Assembly: GCF_003387615.1 (NCBI RefSeq)
Contig: NZ_QUNS01000001.1
Coordinates: 846,241 to 910,240, forward strand
Direction of reading: 5' to 3'
Origin: Tenacibaculum gallaicum
Lineage (GTDB): Bacteria; Bacteroidota; Bacteroidia; Flavobacteriales; Flavobacteriaceae
DNA: 64,000 nt
Under the pieces are notes generated by a model. The model was not told where the DNA came from. It ran no database searches and was given only the letters and a program-made list of their open reading frames with translations. Position numbers and translations under genes: made by a program. Positions 1 through 8,159 of this stretch are shown here, piece by piece (the stretch's first letter is position 1; the number at the start of each line of letters is the position of its first letter).

Positions 1-17
1 GTTTGATAAAAAAAAAT

Positions 18-209
18 AACTACAAAGAAGGAGAGTTTATAGACGATTAAGTATATAATATAAACTTAATCAGGGACAGACTGAAAATATAATGGATTAT
101 GGAGGTAAGAGGTTATCTTTTTATAAATGACTATTGGATATTTTATGATGAAAAAGGTAATGAAACCCATAGAGAATATTATAAAAAAGGGATTTTAATT
201 AATGAGTGA
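18..209 (+). pseudogene. Decayed YwqK/MORN-variant antitoxin-like gene remnant
   Basis: Two pieces in one frame look like the tail of a YwqK-family (MORN-repeat variant) protein. Positions 18-50 encode NYKEGEFIDD then a stop. Positions 99-209 encode 36 residues containing YWIFYDEKGNETHREYYKKG, the Gly/Tyr-rich repeat pattern of that family. The frame between them is broken by further stops, so this is probably a remnant rather than a working gene. A third short tail, ILKEKVVFARFLNYLKNDD, overlaps the end at about 206-269 in another frame. Such genes often follow polymorphic toxins; the toxin would lie left of the window if it exists. Family assignment rests on pattern only. Confidence 0.4.
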
Positions 210-399
210 TTCTAAAAGAGAAAGTTGTATTTGCAAGATTTTTAAATTACCTAAAAAATGATGATTAAAGAAGTTGAAAAGTATCATGGTATATAAATAT
301 ATAGTCTTTTTTATATTCATTATTAATGTTGGTAGTGTAGTAAAATAGTGCTTATTGAAAATAAGGTTTGATTTTATTTAAAAATCAAGAAGTTAAATA

Positions 400-432
400 A
401 AAGATGCCGTTCTAAAAAGAACGGTATCTTTT
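400..432 (+). terminator. Hairpin with short T-run
   Basis: A 14-bp stem (AAAGATGCCGTTCT with its complement, one G-T pair) closes a four-A loop and ends in TTTT. It lies upstream of the IS1 transposase. It probably terminated the decayed gene(s) to the left. Confidence 0.55.
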
Positions 433-519
433 GCTATTTGAAATAGTAAAAAATCGTTAGAAACTATTAAATCTAGGCTTATTTCTGCTTCATGTAGTAA
501 ATTAGCGCTTAAAAAAGCT

Positions 520-1176
520 ATGAATTGTACAAAGTGTAATGCTTCCAATTCTATTAGAAAGGGATTACAAAATAATAAGCAGCGGTTTTACTGTAAAAAT
601 TGCAAAAAATATTTTCAATCAGATTATAGATATCAAGCATACAAAACAGAAACAAATGATTTCATAAAAAAATTACTTAAAGAAGGTTGTGGAATCAGAA
701 GTATTAGTCGAATACTCAACATTTCTAGTAAAACTGTTTTATCAAGAGTTTTAAAAATAAGTAAACAGGTAAAAACACCGTATTTTAACAAGTTTGGGCG
801 CAAATTTGAAATTGATGAAATGTGGAGTTTTATTGGTAACAAGAAAAATGTTACTTGGATAACCTATGTGTTAGAAAGAGAAACAAAAAGTATTATAGAC
901 TTCTATGTGGGTAGAAAATCAAAAGAAACAATAAAACCTTTAATTAATAAAATTCTCTTACTTCAACCGAGTAAAGTTTACACCGATAAATTGAATATTT
1001 ACCCAAGTTTAATTCCCAAAGAAATTCATAAGCGATTTCAGTATTGTACTAATAGAATTGAGCGAATGAATTTAAATTTAAGAACACATATAAAACGATT
1101 AAGTAGAAAAACTATTTGTTTTACAAAAAACCAGAAATATTTAGAAGCACATTTGAAAATTTATTTTTGGGGATAA
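520..1176 (+). mobile_element. IS1-family transposase (single-ORF type)
   Basis: This 218-residue protein fits a fused InsA-InsB transposase of the IS1 family. The N-terminus is a zinc ribbon (C3, C6, C25, C28), followed by a helix-turn-helix-like stretch near residues 55-80. A DDE catalytic core follows, with D99 in IDEMW, D156 in YTDKL and E181 in IERMN, and the family-typical ending KIYFWG. The C-terminal part looks complete. I could not pair inverted repeats: GGTAGTGTAG near 331 could be a left end, but no matching right end is visible before the DUF4261 gene. The copy may be truncated or immobile. It sits at the left, broken end of the cassette array and may have caused the loss of one palindrome arm there. 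Confidence 0.85.
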
Positions 1177-1293
1177 AATGAAATTTTGCAAATACTGCAA
1201 AAAAATATTTATGATTAATTACTTTCCCTTTTTGATTACCCTTTAAATTTTATTAATCTGTTTATTAGTGTATTGAGTGGTTGTTTTTCCTGT

Positions 1294-1326
1294 CCGCCGT
1301 AATTGCGGTTATACATTGTTACCTGC
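1294..1326. repeat. Cassette-type recombination site, truncated (site d)
   Basis: Read on the minus strand this begins GCAGGTAACAATGTATAACC and carries the small hairpin CCGC-N7-GCGG. It shares the start AACAnnGTATA with the sites at 2128 and 6088. The TAA stop of the DUF4261 gene lies inside GGTAAC. No complementary second arm is found to the left, so the site appears truncated, perhaps by events around the IS1 copy. Confidence 0.5.
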
Positions 1327-2104
1327 TGGCTTTTCTTTCCAATTTCCACATTCCATAAGGATTTTCAAAAAGTTCGTCTCCAATATTCGGTTGGTTTCTT
1401 TCTTCATTAATTTCAAAAACTGGCGAATCCATATCTGTGCTAAATGTCTGTCCTGATTGAATTTTAGGTTTGTCTATAAGTTGGTAATATCCAAAAACAG
1501 AAAGTAGATTTACTGATTCTTGGAACTCTTCGTTGTAAACAATGCTGTCCTTAAGCCCTAAGTTGTGCATTCCACAAGTATAGGTTGTTCCCTTTCCATC
1601 ACTTATTGAATCCAACACATACATTTGATAGAGATTAGACTCTTTAAAATCGGTTAATAATTCAGTCCAATGTTCTTTTGTAAACGCTTTTCCAGTTGTT
1701 TCTACTTTAATTCCCGTTCCGCCCGATTTTAATATCGCATTTCCTGCTTCTGCAATTTCTTTAGCCGATTTCAAATCTCCAGTTTCTGCTGAGAGATAAA
1801 CAACGAATTTGTGCTTGTCGATTTTTTCTAAAAAATCTTCTGGAATTCGATTTACCATTCCTGCAAATTTGAAGGAATCTTTCATTCTGTCATCTCTTTC
1901 GTATATTTCCAATTCAAATCCTTTATTGGTCTTTAAGTTCAAAAGAACCATTCCAGCAAAAATGAAATCATTCATATTGTTTTCTGCAATTGCAGTTACT
2001 ATTTCTGTTCTATCATTCCAATTTCCAGGAATGCAGAGGATCGTTTTAGGTTTTATTTCAGCTTGATTAACTGATTTTTCTTTCTTTTTGAAAATGTTGA
2101 ACAT
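1319..2104 (-). CDS. DUF4261 domain protein, cassette cargo
   Basis: This 261-residue soluble protein has no signal peptide. The middle and C-terminal parts match the pattern of the DUF4261 family: VETTGKAFTKEHW, then a CGMHNLGLKDS motif near residue 178, then a short YYQLIDKP region. DUF4261 proteins have no established biochemical role that I know; they are scattered in accessory regions. The gene ends exactly in the left recombination-site arm (stop inside GGTAAC) and starts about 18 bases from the right arm (GCAGGTAAC at 2122). It therefore fills a cassette almost completely. The complementary ends GTTACCTGC and GCAGGTAAC flank it. No promoter could be assigned inside the unit. Confidence 0.7.
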   Translation of the reverse strand: MFNIFKKKEKSVNQAEIKPKTILCIPGNWNDRTEIVTAIAENNMNDFIFAGMVLLNLKTNKGFELEIYERDDRMKDSFKFAGMVNRIPEDFLEKIDKHKFVVYLSAETGDLKSAKEIAEAGNAILKSGGTGIKVETTGKAFTKEHWTELLTDFKESNLYQMYVLDSISDGKGTTYTCGMHNLGLKDSIVYNEEFQESVNLLSVFGYYQLIDKPKIQSGQTFSTDMDSPVFEINEERNQPNIGDELFENPYGMWKLERKASR

Positions 2105-2121
2105 AGTTGTGATTTCAGCTT

Positions 2122-2320
2122 GCAGGTAACGGTCTAGTATATGAAACGTAGCGTATAAATAAACACTAACTTTTCGGATTATACACGAGCCAAATTTTTA
2201 TTTTTTCTATTTATCTTTAATTTTTTAAATATACAAAAATAAAAATTTGGTGGACTTAATAGAGAAGCAAAAACCTCTCGAAAAGCCTGTAATAGCTATG
2301 TTTTATATACATTGTTGTGC
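2122..2320. repeat. Cassette-type recombination site (site c), large imperfect palindrome
   Basis: The region without genes between the DUF4261 and transporter units is one long imperfect palindrome. Outer arms at 2137-2152 and 2295-2310 pair at 14 of 16 positions. Inner arms CCAAATTTTTATTTTT (2190-2205) and its exact complement (2235-2250) form a perfect 16-bp stem. The core runs from AAC at 2128-2130 to GTT at 2314-2316. On the minus strand it reads AACAATGTATATAAAACAT ... CATATACTAGACCGTT. The bases outside AAC and GTT (GCAGGT and GTGC) do not pair with each other; each pairs with the far end of its own gene unit, as in integron arrays. Confidence 0.7.
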
Positions 2321-2469
2321 ATAGTGCTTTTCACGTTTTGCTTGGTTTTCCGATGTTTGTTATTTAGTTCTAAATTGAGCGTTGGCAAGACATATTCTTT
2401 TACAGTTTTGGTGGTGCGATGGCTTGAGCGACTGTAAATGTGTATGGCTTTCAGCGTTGGCAATTCCGA
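2321..2469. other. Non-coding end of transporter cassette with GCGTTGGC repeats
   Basis: No gene is seen here. It holds two copies of GCGTTGGCA (2379 and 2454), a motif that recurs three times at the other end of this unit (5952, 5985, 5998). The sequence TTGTGCATAGTGC at its left edge is complementary to GCATTATGCACAA at 6077. Confidence 0.45.
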
Positions 2470-3264
2470 TTACTTACTTAATTTCAAAATCCGAAATGCA
2501 CCTTGTATTACCACTATAAAAACGATTGTTCCGATAATCAAATCAGGTTTGTTGGAATTTAGCCAATTCACTAAAATTCCTGCGATTATTACTCCCAAAT
2601 TGATAATCACGTCATTGGAAGTAAAAATCATACTCGCTTTCATATGTGCCTCTTCTTTGCTCTTTGACTTTTGCAAAATGTAAAGACAAATTCCGTTTGC
2701 GATAAGTGCTAAAATCGAAACGATAATCATCGTTGAAAAATCGGGAAGTTTCTCGGCTCCAAAAAATCTTCTCAACACTTCCACAAATCCGATAATCGCA
2801 AGTGTTATCTGAAAATAGCCTGCAATTTTTGCAATCCGTTTTTTCTTAATCAACGTTCCGCCAACCGCAAACAAGCTAATTCCGTAAACAAAACTGTCGG
2901 CAAGCATATCCAAACTATCGGCAACCAATCCCATTGATTTCGAGATGAGCCCTGTGGTCATTTCGATAATGAAGAAGACAAAATTTATCGCCAGTACAAT
3001 CCAAAGTAGCTTTTTTTGGTTGGTGTTTTCTACAAAATCTTTTTTGTTGGTTTCTTCGGTCGAGATTTTCTTTCCGCCTAATTTTAATTCGATAATTGAC
3101 TTTTCAATTTGGTCGTTATGACCATCGTGAAAAATGGTCAATTTTCGGTTGGGAATGTCAAAATCGAGATTTTTGATTTCTTGGATTCCATCCAATTTCA
3201 TTCGTATAAGATTTTCCTCGGAAGGACAATCCATCTTACTGATTTCAAATATCGTTTTGTTCAT
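2470..3264 (-). CDS. CDF-family cation transporter with N-terminal HMA-like domain
   Basis: Inner-membrane metal/proton antiporter of the cation diffusion facilitator type, expected to export Zn2+ or a similar divalent ion. The first ~75 residues resemble a heavy-metal-associated fold with the motif MDCPSEENLIRMKL. About five or six membrane helices follow, including the CDF signature SMGLVADSLDMLADSFVYG. The ATG at 3264 is preferred: it lies 1 base past the TonB stop codon (TAAAATG), suggesting translational coupling, and family members begin close to MDCPSEE. In-frame ATGs at 3276 and 3288 would overlap the receptor gene. With the receptor and Fur-like regulator it forms a metal-handling unit. 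Confidence 0.82.
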   Translation of the reverse strand: MNKTIFEISKMDCPSEENLIRMKLDGIQEIKNLDFDIPNRKLTIFHDGHNDQIEKSIIELKLGGKKISTEETNKKDFVENTNQKKLLWIVLAINFVFFIIEMTTGLISKSMGLVADSLDMLADSFVYGISLFAVGGTLIKKKRIAKIAGYFQITLAIIGFVEVLRRFFGAEKLPDFSTMIIVSILALIANGICLYILQKSKSKEEAHMKASMIFTSNDVIINLGVIIAGILVNWLNSNKPDLIIGTIVFIVVIQGAFRILKLSK

Positions 3265-3265
3265 T

Positions 3266-5449
3266 TTAGTCGTCATCTTCGTTTCCAAAAGGTTTGATTA
3301 TTACTCCAACGCTAAATATAAAACCGTCTGTTGGTGCATAAATTTCGGAAAATTCTGGATTGTCGTGTGGTGGCAAAACCAATGGCGAAAACCTGCTTTG
3401 TCTTCTGTCCGTAAAGTTTTCAAAATTCACAAACGTTGTTCCCCATTTAAAATTTCGCATTGCCACAAAACCCATTGTTATGAAGTCGGTTGTTTCTGTT
3501 CCATTAGACAAAAATTGTTTTCCTGTGTAAAACGTTTCGTAACCGATTCGCCATTTTTCAGATTCGTACATCAAAACACTTCCTGCGTTGTGTTTTGCAG
3601 TTAGCGGTTTTTGTGGATTTCCAGCCAAATAATTCAATTTTGTGTCAATGAGTGCATAATTCAAGAACCAACGAAAATCTTTATAGGTAAACTTGATGTT
3701 TGTTTCAGCACCTTTGCTCAAAATTTCATCTGTTGCATTCTCAAATTGGAAAAATCCATTATCAGTTGAATTTAACAGTAATGCATCATTAATCGCAGTT
3801 ACATAAAACAGTTGATTAATAGAAAAACCAATTGTTTCAAATAAACGTGTTTGATAGTTGAAGTCAAGATTTACACCGTAAGAACGTTCCGCATTTAGTG
3901 AAGATTTATCAATACCAAGTACATTTTCAAAATTGATAAATTCCGCCTCTTCTGTAAAAATATCTGGAATTTTGTAACCTAAACCACCACCAATTCTGCT
4001 GGAAAATCCGCTATCGTTTTTGTATAGCAATGAAACTCGTGGAAGCGGGAAAAAGCCAAAATCGGTATTGTAATCTGTTCTGAATCCTGTTTCCAAAATC
4101 CAATTATCCGAAATGTCATAAATGTTATTTACAAATGCTCCATAAGTTATATCCGTTTGGTCGCGTTGCAAAGTTGCATTATCATTTTCATCAAAATCAG
4201 AAGTATATAGGTTTGCACCAAAAATCCAATCAGTTTTATTGGCTGACTTTTGATAGTTTATTTCCGTGAATGTATTGGTTTGTTTACCGTCAAATGTAAA
4301 ATCGGGAATGGTCAGTTCTCTGTCGAAGAACGAGATACTATTTTTGATAGTTAATGAACTGACGGAATCTATTTGAGTTTCGTAAACCGCTTGACTGCTC
4401 AATCTTTTCGATACGTTTTCTTCGGTATATTGATGGACGCCATTTTCGCCACTTTCAATTTTTGTGATGTCGCCACCAATTCTGTCGTCATACGTTCCGT
4501 TTAAGCCAAACCAAAATGTTGTTTTTTCCGATGGATAATAAAAGAACTTTGGGTTGAATGAAATCGAAGTTGTTTTTGGCAAGTTACTAAAGTCATCATC
4601 TTCTGGGTCATACGCTTTTTGATAATGACCTGAACCATAAAGTGAAACACCAAATTTTTCATTCCGTTTGCTGTAAAATACATTTGCTGTACTTCCCAGA
4701 GCTTGGGTTTGTGTCAACATAATATCCAAAGCAGGTTCTTCGTCTGGTGTTTTGGAAACCATATTTATCAAACCTGCAATCGCTCCACCACCATAAATCG
4801 TTGATGAACTTCCTTTTATTATTTCAAATTGTTTTAAGTCCAATGGCGGAATTTGTAAAATACTCAAACCGCTGGAAAAACCGCCATAAAGTGGAAATCC
4901 ATCTTTCAAAAGTTGTGTATAGCGTCCATCGAGACCTTGAATTCTAATGTTGGTATTTCCGCTACTTAACGAAGTTTGTTGCATCTGTATTCCTGTACTT
5001 TCTCGAAGTACCATTGAAATATTGGTTGGGTTCATTACTGCTTTTTCGCTTAATTCCTCCGCTCCGATAAATTCAATTCGAGTTGGAATTTTTCTAACAG
5101 TTCGTGTACTTCTTGAAGATTGTATGACTACTTCGTCCAATTCATTTCCTCCAGATTCAAGTTTGAAAGTGAACGTTTTTTTTGTGCCGACTACAATAGT
5201 TGTTTCTATGGTTTTGAAACCTACGTATGAAATTTTTATGGTTTGGTTGCCGTTAGGGATTTCCGTAAATGTGGCAATTCCGTCAAAATTTGTTACCGCT
5301 CCTTTTTCAAGCTCCTCGAAATAAACTGTTGCTCCAAGTAATGGTTCGTTGGTTTCCGAATCTGTAATGAAAATAGAAATGTCGCTGTTCTGTGCGAAAG
5401 AAATAAATGATATAACGAAGAAAAATGAAGTTAAAAATGCTTTTGTCAT
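3266..5449 (-). CDS. TonB-dependent receptor with CarboxypepD_reg-like domain
   Basis: A 727-residue outer-membrane receptor. A signal peptide (to about residue 20, ..FISFAQ) is followed by a carboxypeptidase-regulatory-like beta domain (residues 25-105, with TNFDGIATF). The plug domain spans about 110-230 (RIPTRIEFIGAEEL, IRIQGLDGRYTQLLKDG) and the rest is a 22-strand barrel. It should import a metal or metal chelate using TonB energy. The neighbours, a zinc-ribbon Fur-family regulator upstream and a CDF exporter downstream, point to zinc or a similar metal; that is inference. A -7 element TACATTTG (minus strand, 5477-5484) precedes it, with the inverted repeat TGCAA-N5-TTGCA beside it. Confidence 0.9.
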   Translation of the reverse strand: MTKAFLTSFFFVISFISFAQNSDISIFITDSETNEPLLGATVYFEELEKGAVTNFDGIATFTEIPNGNQTIKISYVGFKTIETTIVVGTKKTFTFKLESGGNELDEVVIQSSRSTRTVRKIPTRIEFIGAEELSEKAVMNPTNISMVLRESTGIQMQQTSLSSGNTNIRIQGLDGRYTQLLKDGFPLYGGFSSGLSILQIPPLDLKQFEIIKGSSSTIYGGGAIAGLINMVSKTPDEEPALDIMLTQTQALGSTANVFYSKRNEKFGVSLYGSGHYQKAYDPEDDDFSNLPKTTSISFNPKFFYYPSEKTTFWFGLNGTYDDRIGGDITKIESGENGVHQYTEENVSKRLSSQAVYETQIDSVSSLTIKNSISFFDRELTIPDFTFDGKQTNTFTEINYQKSANKTDWIFGANLYTSDFDENDNATLQRDQTDITYGAFVNNIYDISDNWILETGFRTDYNTDFGFFPLPRVSLLYKNDSGFSSRIGGGLGYKIPDIFTEEAEFINFENVLGIDKSSLNAERSYGVNLDFNYQTRLFETIGFSINQLFYVTAINDALLLNSTDNGFFQFENATDEILSKGAETNIKFTYKDFRWFLNYALIDTKLNYLAGNPQKPLTAKHNAGSVLMYESEKWRIGYETFYTGKQFLSNGTETTDFITMGFVAMRNFKWGTTFVNFENFTDRRQSRFSPLVLPPHDNPEFSEIYAPTDGFIFSVGVIIKPFGNEDDD

Positions 5450-5476
5450 CTGCTAATTCTGTTTTTAAGAATAGTG

Positions 5477-5511
5477 CAAATGTAAATTCCTTTTACTGCA
5501 ACTCGATTGCA
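5477..5511 (-). promoter_or_regulatory. Putative promoter and Fur/Zur-type operator of the receptor gene
   Basis: On the minus strand TACATTTG matches the Bacteroidota -7 consensus TAnnTTTG (forward 5477-5484). The perfect inverted repeat TGCAA-CTCGA-TTGCA lies at 5497-5511, where the -33 box should be, and just after the regulator stop codon. Repression by the adjacent Fur-like protein is a reasonable inference. Confidence 0.5.
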
Positions 5512-5515
5512 AAGA

Positions 5516-5926
5516 TTACTTGTTGCAGTTGTCGCACAAGCCTTTTACAACCATATTAGCTTGTTGTAGTTTGAAGTTTTGAGGAAGTTCAATTTGAGGA
5601 ATTGGAACATCGAAAAGGCAGAATGTTTTATCGCAGTTTGTACAGTAAAAATGATAGTGCAAATCCTTTGGGTCGCAGTTACAGCCTTTGGCACAAACCG
5701 CATATTTGGTCATTCCAGAACCATCTTCAATGCTGTGGATAACTTTGTTTTCCTCAAATGTTTTCAGCGTTCTGAAAATCGAACTTCTGTCAGTATATGC
5801 CAATGCGTTTTCAATATCTTTTAAAGATTGGGCTTTTTCTTGGCTCAAAAGATGTCGTAAAACCACAGTTCTGACTGCGGTGTTTTTTACTTTTTTTATT
5901 TTTAGGATTTCTTCTTCAGTTTGCAT
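5516..5926 (-). CDS. Fur-family (Zur-like) transcriptional regulator
   Basis: A 136-residue Fur-family repressor. The winged helix occupies residues 15-75 (AYTDRSSIFRTLKTFEENKVI). The metal-binding half has HYHFYCTNCDKTF with C95 and C98, and a second pair C131-C134 in GLCDNC, which together form the structural zinc site. Extra cysteines C78, C82 and C84 are unusual and could sense metal or redox state. It is the first gene of the regulator-receptor-exporter unit and probably controls it through TGCAA-N5-TTGCA at 5497. Zur is a better guess than Fur from the context, but the ligand is not proven. Confidence 0.85.
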   Translation of the reverse strand: MQTEEEILKIKKVKNTAVRTVVLRHLLSQEKAQSLKDIENALAYTDRSSIFRTLKTFEENKVIHSIEDGSGMTKYAVCAKGCNCDPKDLHYHFYCTNCDKTFCLFDVPIPQIELPQNFKLQQANMVVKGLCDNCNK

Positions 5927-6076
5927 TTTCCTAATGTATCATTTTTTTCGAGCGTTGGCGAAAAACAGCTCTTTTATTTTTTTAGCGTTGGTATTTCGCG
6001 TTGGCAAAAAAAATAAATGTGCTGTTTGTGCGGTTGGCTTTTTTAGTTCAAATGTTGAATTTTAGAACGATTTTTT
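5927..6076. other. Non-coding end of transporter cassette with GCGTTGGC repeats
   Basis: No gene is seen. Three same-direction copies of GCGTTGG(C/T) lie at 5952, 5985 and 5998, matching two at the opposite end of this unit. The stretch ends in the unit-specific GCATTATGCACAAC (6077-6090). Confidence 0.4.
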
Positions 6077-6217
6077 GCATTATGCACAACGTGATTGTAT
6101 AAGATTAGTGGCGTGTTTAAGCACCTAATTTAGCAAATAAACACCAAATAGAAAATCCGCGAAGATTTTCGTAAGTAGGCGAGGACTAGCCATTAATTTT
6201 ATACGGTGTTAGCAGCA
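6077..6217. repeat. Cassette-type recombination site (site b), imperfect palindrome
   Basis: The core runs from AAC at 6088-6090 to GTT at 6208-6210. Outer arms GTATAAGATTAGTGGC (6097-6112) and GCCATTAATTTTATAC (6189-6204) pair at 14 of 16 positions. Inside are GTGTTTA...TAAACAC and the hairpin GAAAATC-N6-GATTTTC. On the minus strand it reads AACACCGTATAAAATTAATG ... CTTATACAATCACGTT, matching sites a, c and d. The 652-residue protein's last five codons and stop lie inside the first arm. Confidence 0.7.
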
Positions 6218-8157
6218 GTTTTTTTATTTATCATTATATCGTCCTCAATTTTCAACAAAGTAAGAATTATTATTTTTAGAATTAAATAGTAATCATTTTT
6301 GTGCTTTTGCTCAGATTGAGTATTTGTTCCGTGTGAATATTTGTTTCTTAAATCATATCCGTTTGTAAATGTTTTTTGATTTAGATAAAAATTATAATAT
6401 TTTACTTCTTCTTGAGATAATAAAGTGTTTTCGTTAAACATTTTTTTATCCTCAATTAGTAAGTCAATTTCGTCTCTAACGAATTTTGGGTAATGCCAAT
6501 AATTTAATAATTCATTTCTATGTAATTCTCGAATTATGTATATAAAAGTTATTTTATCTATTTCGACTATATTTTCTGTATTTATTTTTAAGTAACCATC
6601 TTTAACTAGACTTTGAATTGTATCAATTTGATAGTTTGCAAAATCATCTAAGTTTACAGTTTCTTTTGTTAATAAATCAAATAGGTTATTGTGCTTAGTT
6701 TTGAAAGTTTTTGTGTAAAACATATGACTTTGGTCAGAAAAAAATATGTGCTTAAGTCGTAGGATTAGATTATCATTGGAATAAATATACTTTCTTTTAT
6801 TGTAGCTGGTAATTTGACTAAATCCGATTGGTTTCGAACTTAGTTGAAGCAGTTCAATATTGATAGTGCCATCTTCAGCTAAACTTTTATATTGTTTTAA
6901 TAAGAAATCAAAATCGGGTAAAAGAGTGCGGATTTTGTCTAATTCAGGCGAGTTTGATACTCTAACTTGAAATATTAAATTATTGGATTCTATTAGTTCA
7001 TTTATATGTAACATAAATGAATTAATTAACTGCTCAATTCCACTATCTTTTCTTCTTAAATAATTATCTATGAGATGTAACTGTAATATAGATAGCATTT
7101 CTTTTCTAGCAAAAACTGCCCCTATTTCGTAATCGTTTTTGGATTTTAAGCCCATTATACGTTCCATAACATCTAATTCACTTGCCTTACTCACTAAATA
7201 AATTAATGAGGTTTCATCAGTGTAATTAAATAGGAAACTAAATATTTTGAATAAATCTACTTGATTTTCAATTCCATCCAAATATTTTTCACTGTAAGTC
7301 GCTTCTATTAATCCATTTTCATTTTTAAATATTACAGGTTCGTCTTGGACTTTACTAAGTCCACCTTGCACTCTAATATTCCAACTATGACCTTTTTCTA
7401 GTATTTCATTATTTTGTTCTTCAGCCTTTTTCTTTGCTTTGTATCTTGTTTTGTCAGAAAGCTTTAATTCATTTGAGCTTTTTGATTTTTCAGCCAACCT
7501 TACGTAGTTTAAGTTTGATTCTTCACGGTCTAAATAAGTGTTTATTATGTATTCCTTATCTTCTAAACTCAGACTTTTTGGAAAATAATATTTAGTTAAT
7601 TTATTGTCTGCATTTTTTTCTTCAAATTGAGAAAGTAAAATCTCAGCTGAATTTTTGTAGGTCAATAAAAAATCTCTGATTACTTTATTAAATTTCTGAA
7701 CTATATTTTTTTGTTGCAGTACATAATTTACTTGATAAGAATATTTTTTTAGAATTTCACTAAATGTTAAGTCAGATATATTTTTATATATGCTAAGTTT
7801 ATTTATTAATTCCCAAATGTTATTTGTGTAGTTGTAGTTTAATTCGCTTAAAATTTTATCAAAATTTTCGTCATTGATTTTTAATAATTCAAGTTTTAAA
7901 GTTTTCCAAGTCTTTTCTGTAATTTGAATATAGCTCTCTTTTTCAGATATAACCCATTTAGGTAAGAAGAGGTCGTTATCAAAATATAACTTTATATTAT
8001 AGAATTCAAGTAAATCATTAAATGTGAAATTTTGTTCAAAACAAAAATCGGTTAATAATTTTTCGGCTTTAATCAGGTTAGGGTTTCTAGCCATATCCTC
8101 TTTAGAATAAAATACTATTCTATCAATTTCTTCTCTTTTATCCACATTTTTTGTCAA
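6199..8157 (-). CDS. HEPN-like large protein of unknown function, cassette cargo
   Basis: I do not recognise a named family for most of this 652-residue, Lys/Asn/Ile-rich soluble protein. Near the C-terminus it has NGYDLRNKYSHGTN, an R604-x4-H609 motif within helical sequence. This is the hallmark of HEPN domains, many of which are RNases in defence or toxin systems; the DUF4209-type HEPN proteins have a similar large N-terminal part. The start is uncertain: TTG at 8157 is the first in-frame start after the recombination site, and GTG at 8145 and ATG at 8094 are alternatives. The unit-specific ends GTTAGCAGCA (6208) and TGCTGCTAAC (8160) flank it. A host-defence role is inference from motif plus mobile context. 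Confidence 0.6.
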   Translation of the reverse strand: MTKNVDKREEIDRIVFYSKEDMARNPNLIKAEKLLTDFCFEQNFTFNDLLEFYNIKLYFDNDLFLPKWVISEKESYIQITEKTWKTLKLELLKINDENFDKILSELNYNYTNNIWELINKLSIYKNISDLTFSEILKKYSYQVNYVLQQKNIVQKFNKVIRDFLLTYKNSAEILLSQFEEKNADNKLTKYYFPKSLSLEDKEYIINTYLDREESNLNYVRLAEKSKSSNELKLSDKTRYKAKKKAEEQNNEILEKGHSWNIRVQGGLSKVQDEPVIFKNENGLIEATYSEKYLDGIENQVDLFKIFSFLFNYTDETSLIYLVSKASELDVMERIMGLKSKNDYEIGAVFARKEMLSILQLHLIDNYLRRKDSGIEQLINSFMLHINELIESNNLIFQVRVSNSPELDKIRTLLPDFDFLLKQYKSLAEDGTINIELLQLSSKPIGFSQITSYNKRKYIYSNDNLILRLKHIFFSDQSHMFYTKTFKTKHNNLFDLLTKETVNLDDFANYQIDTIQSLVKDGYLKINTENIVEIDKITFIYIIRELHRNELLNYWHYPKFVRDEIDLLIEDKKMFNENTLLSQEEVKYYNFYLNQKTFTNGYDLRNKYSHGTNTQSEQKHKNDYYLILKIIILTLLKIEDDIMINKKTAANTV

Positions 8158-8159
8158 AT

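Noticed and set aside
331..1260. Complete IS1 element with matched terminal inverted repeats
   Set aside because: GGTAGTGTAG near 331 looks like an end, but no complementary end or target duplication is visible to the right, so only the transposase gene is reported.
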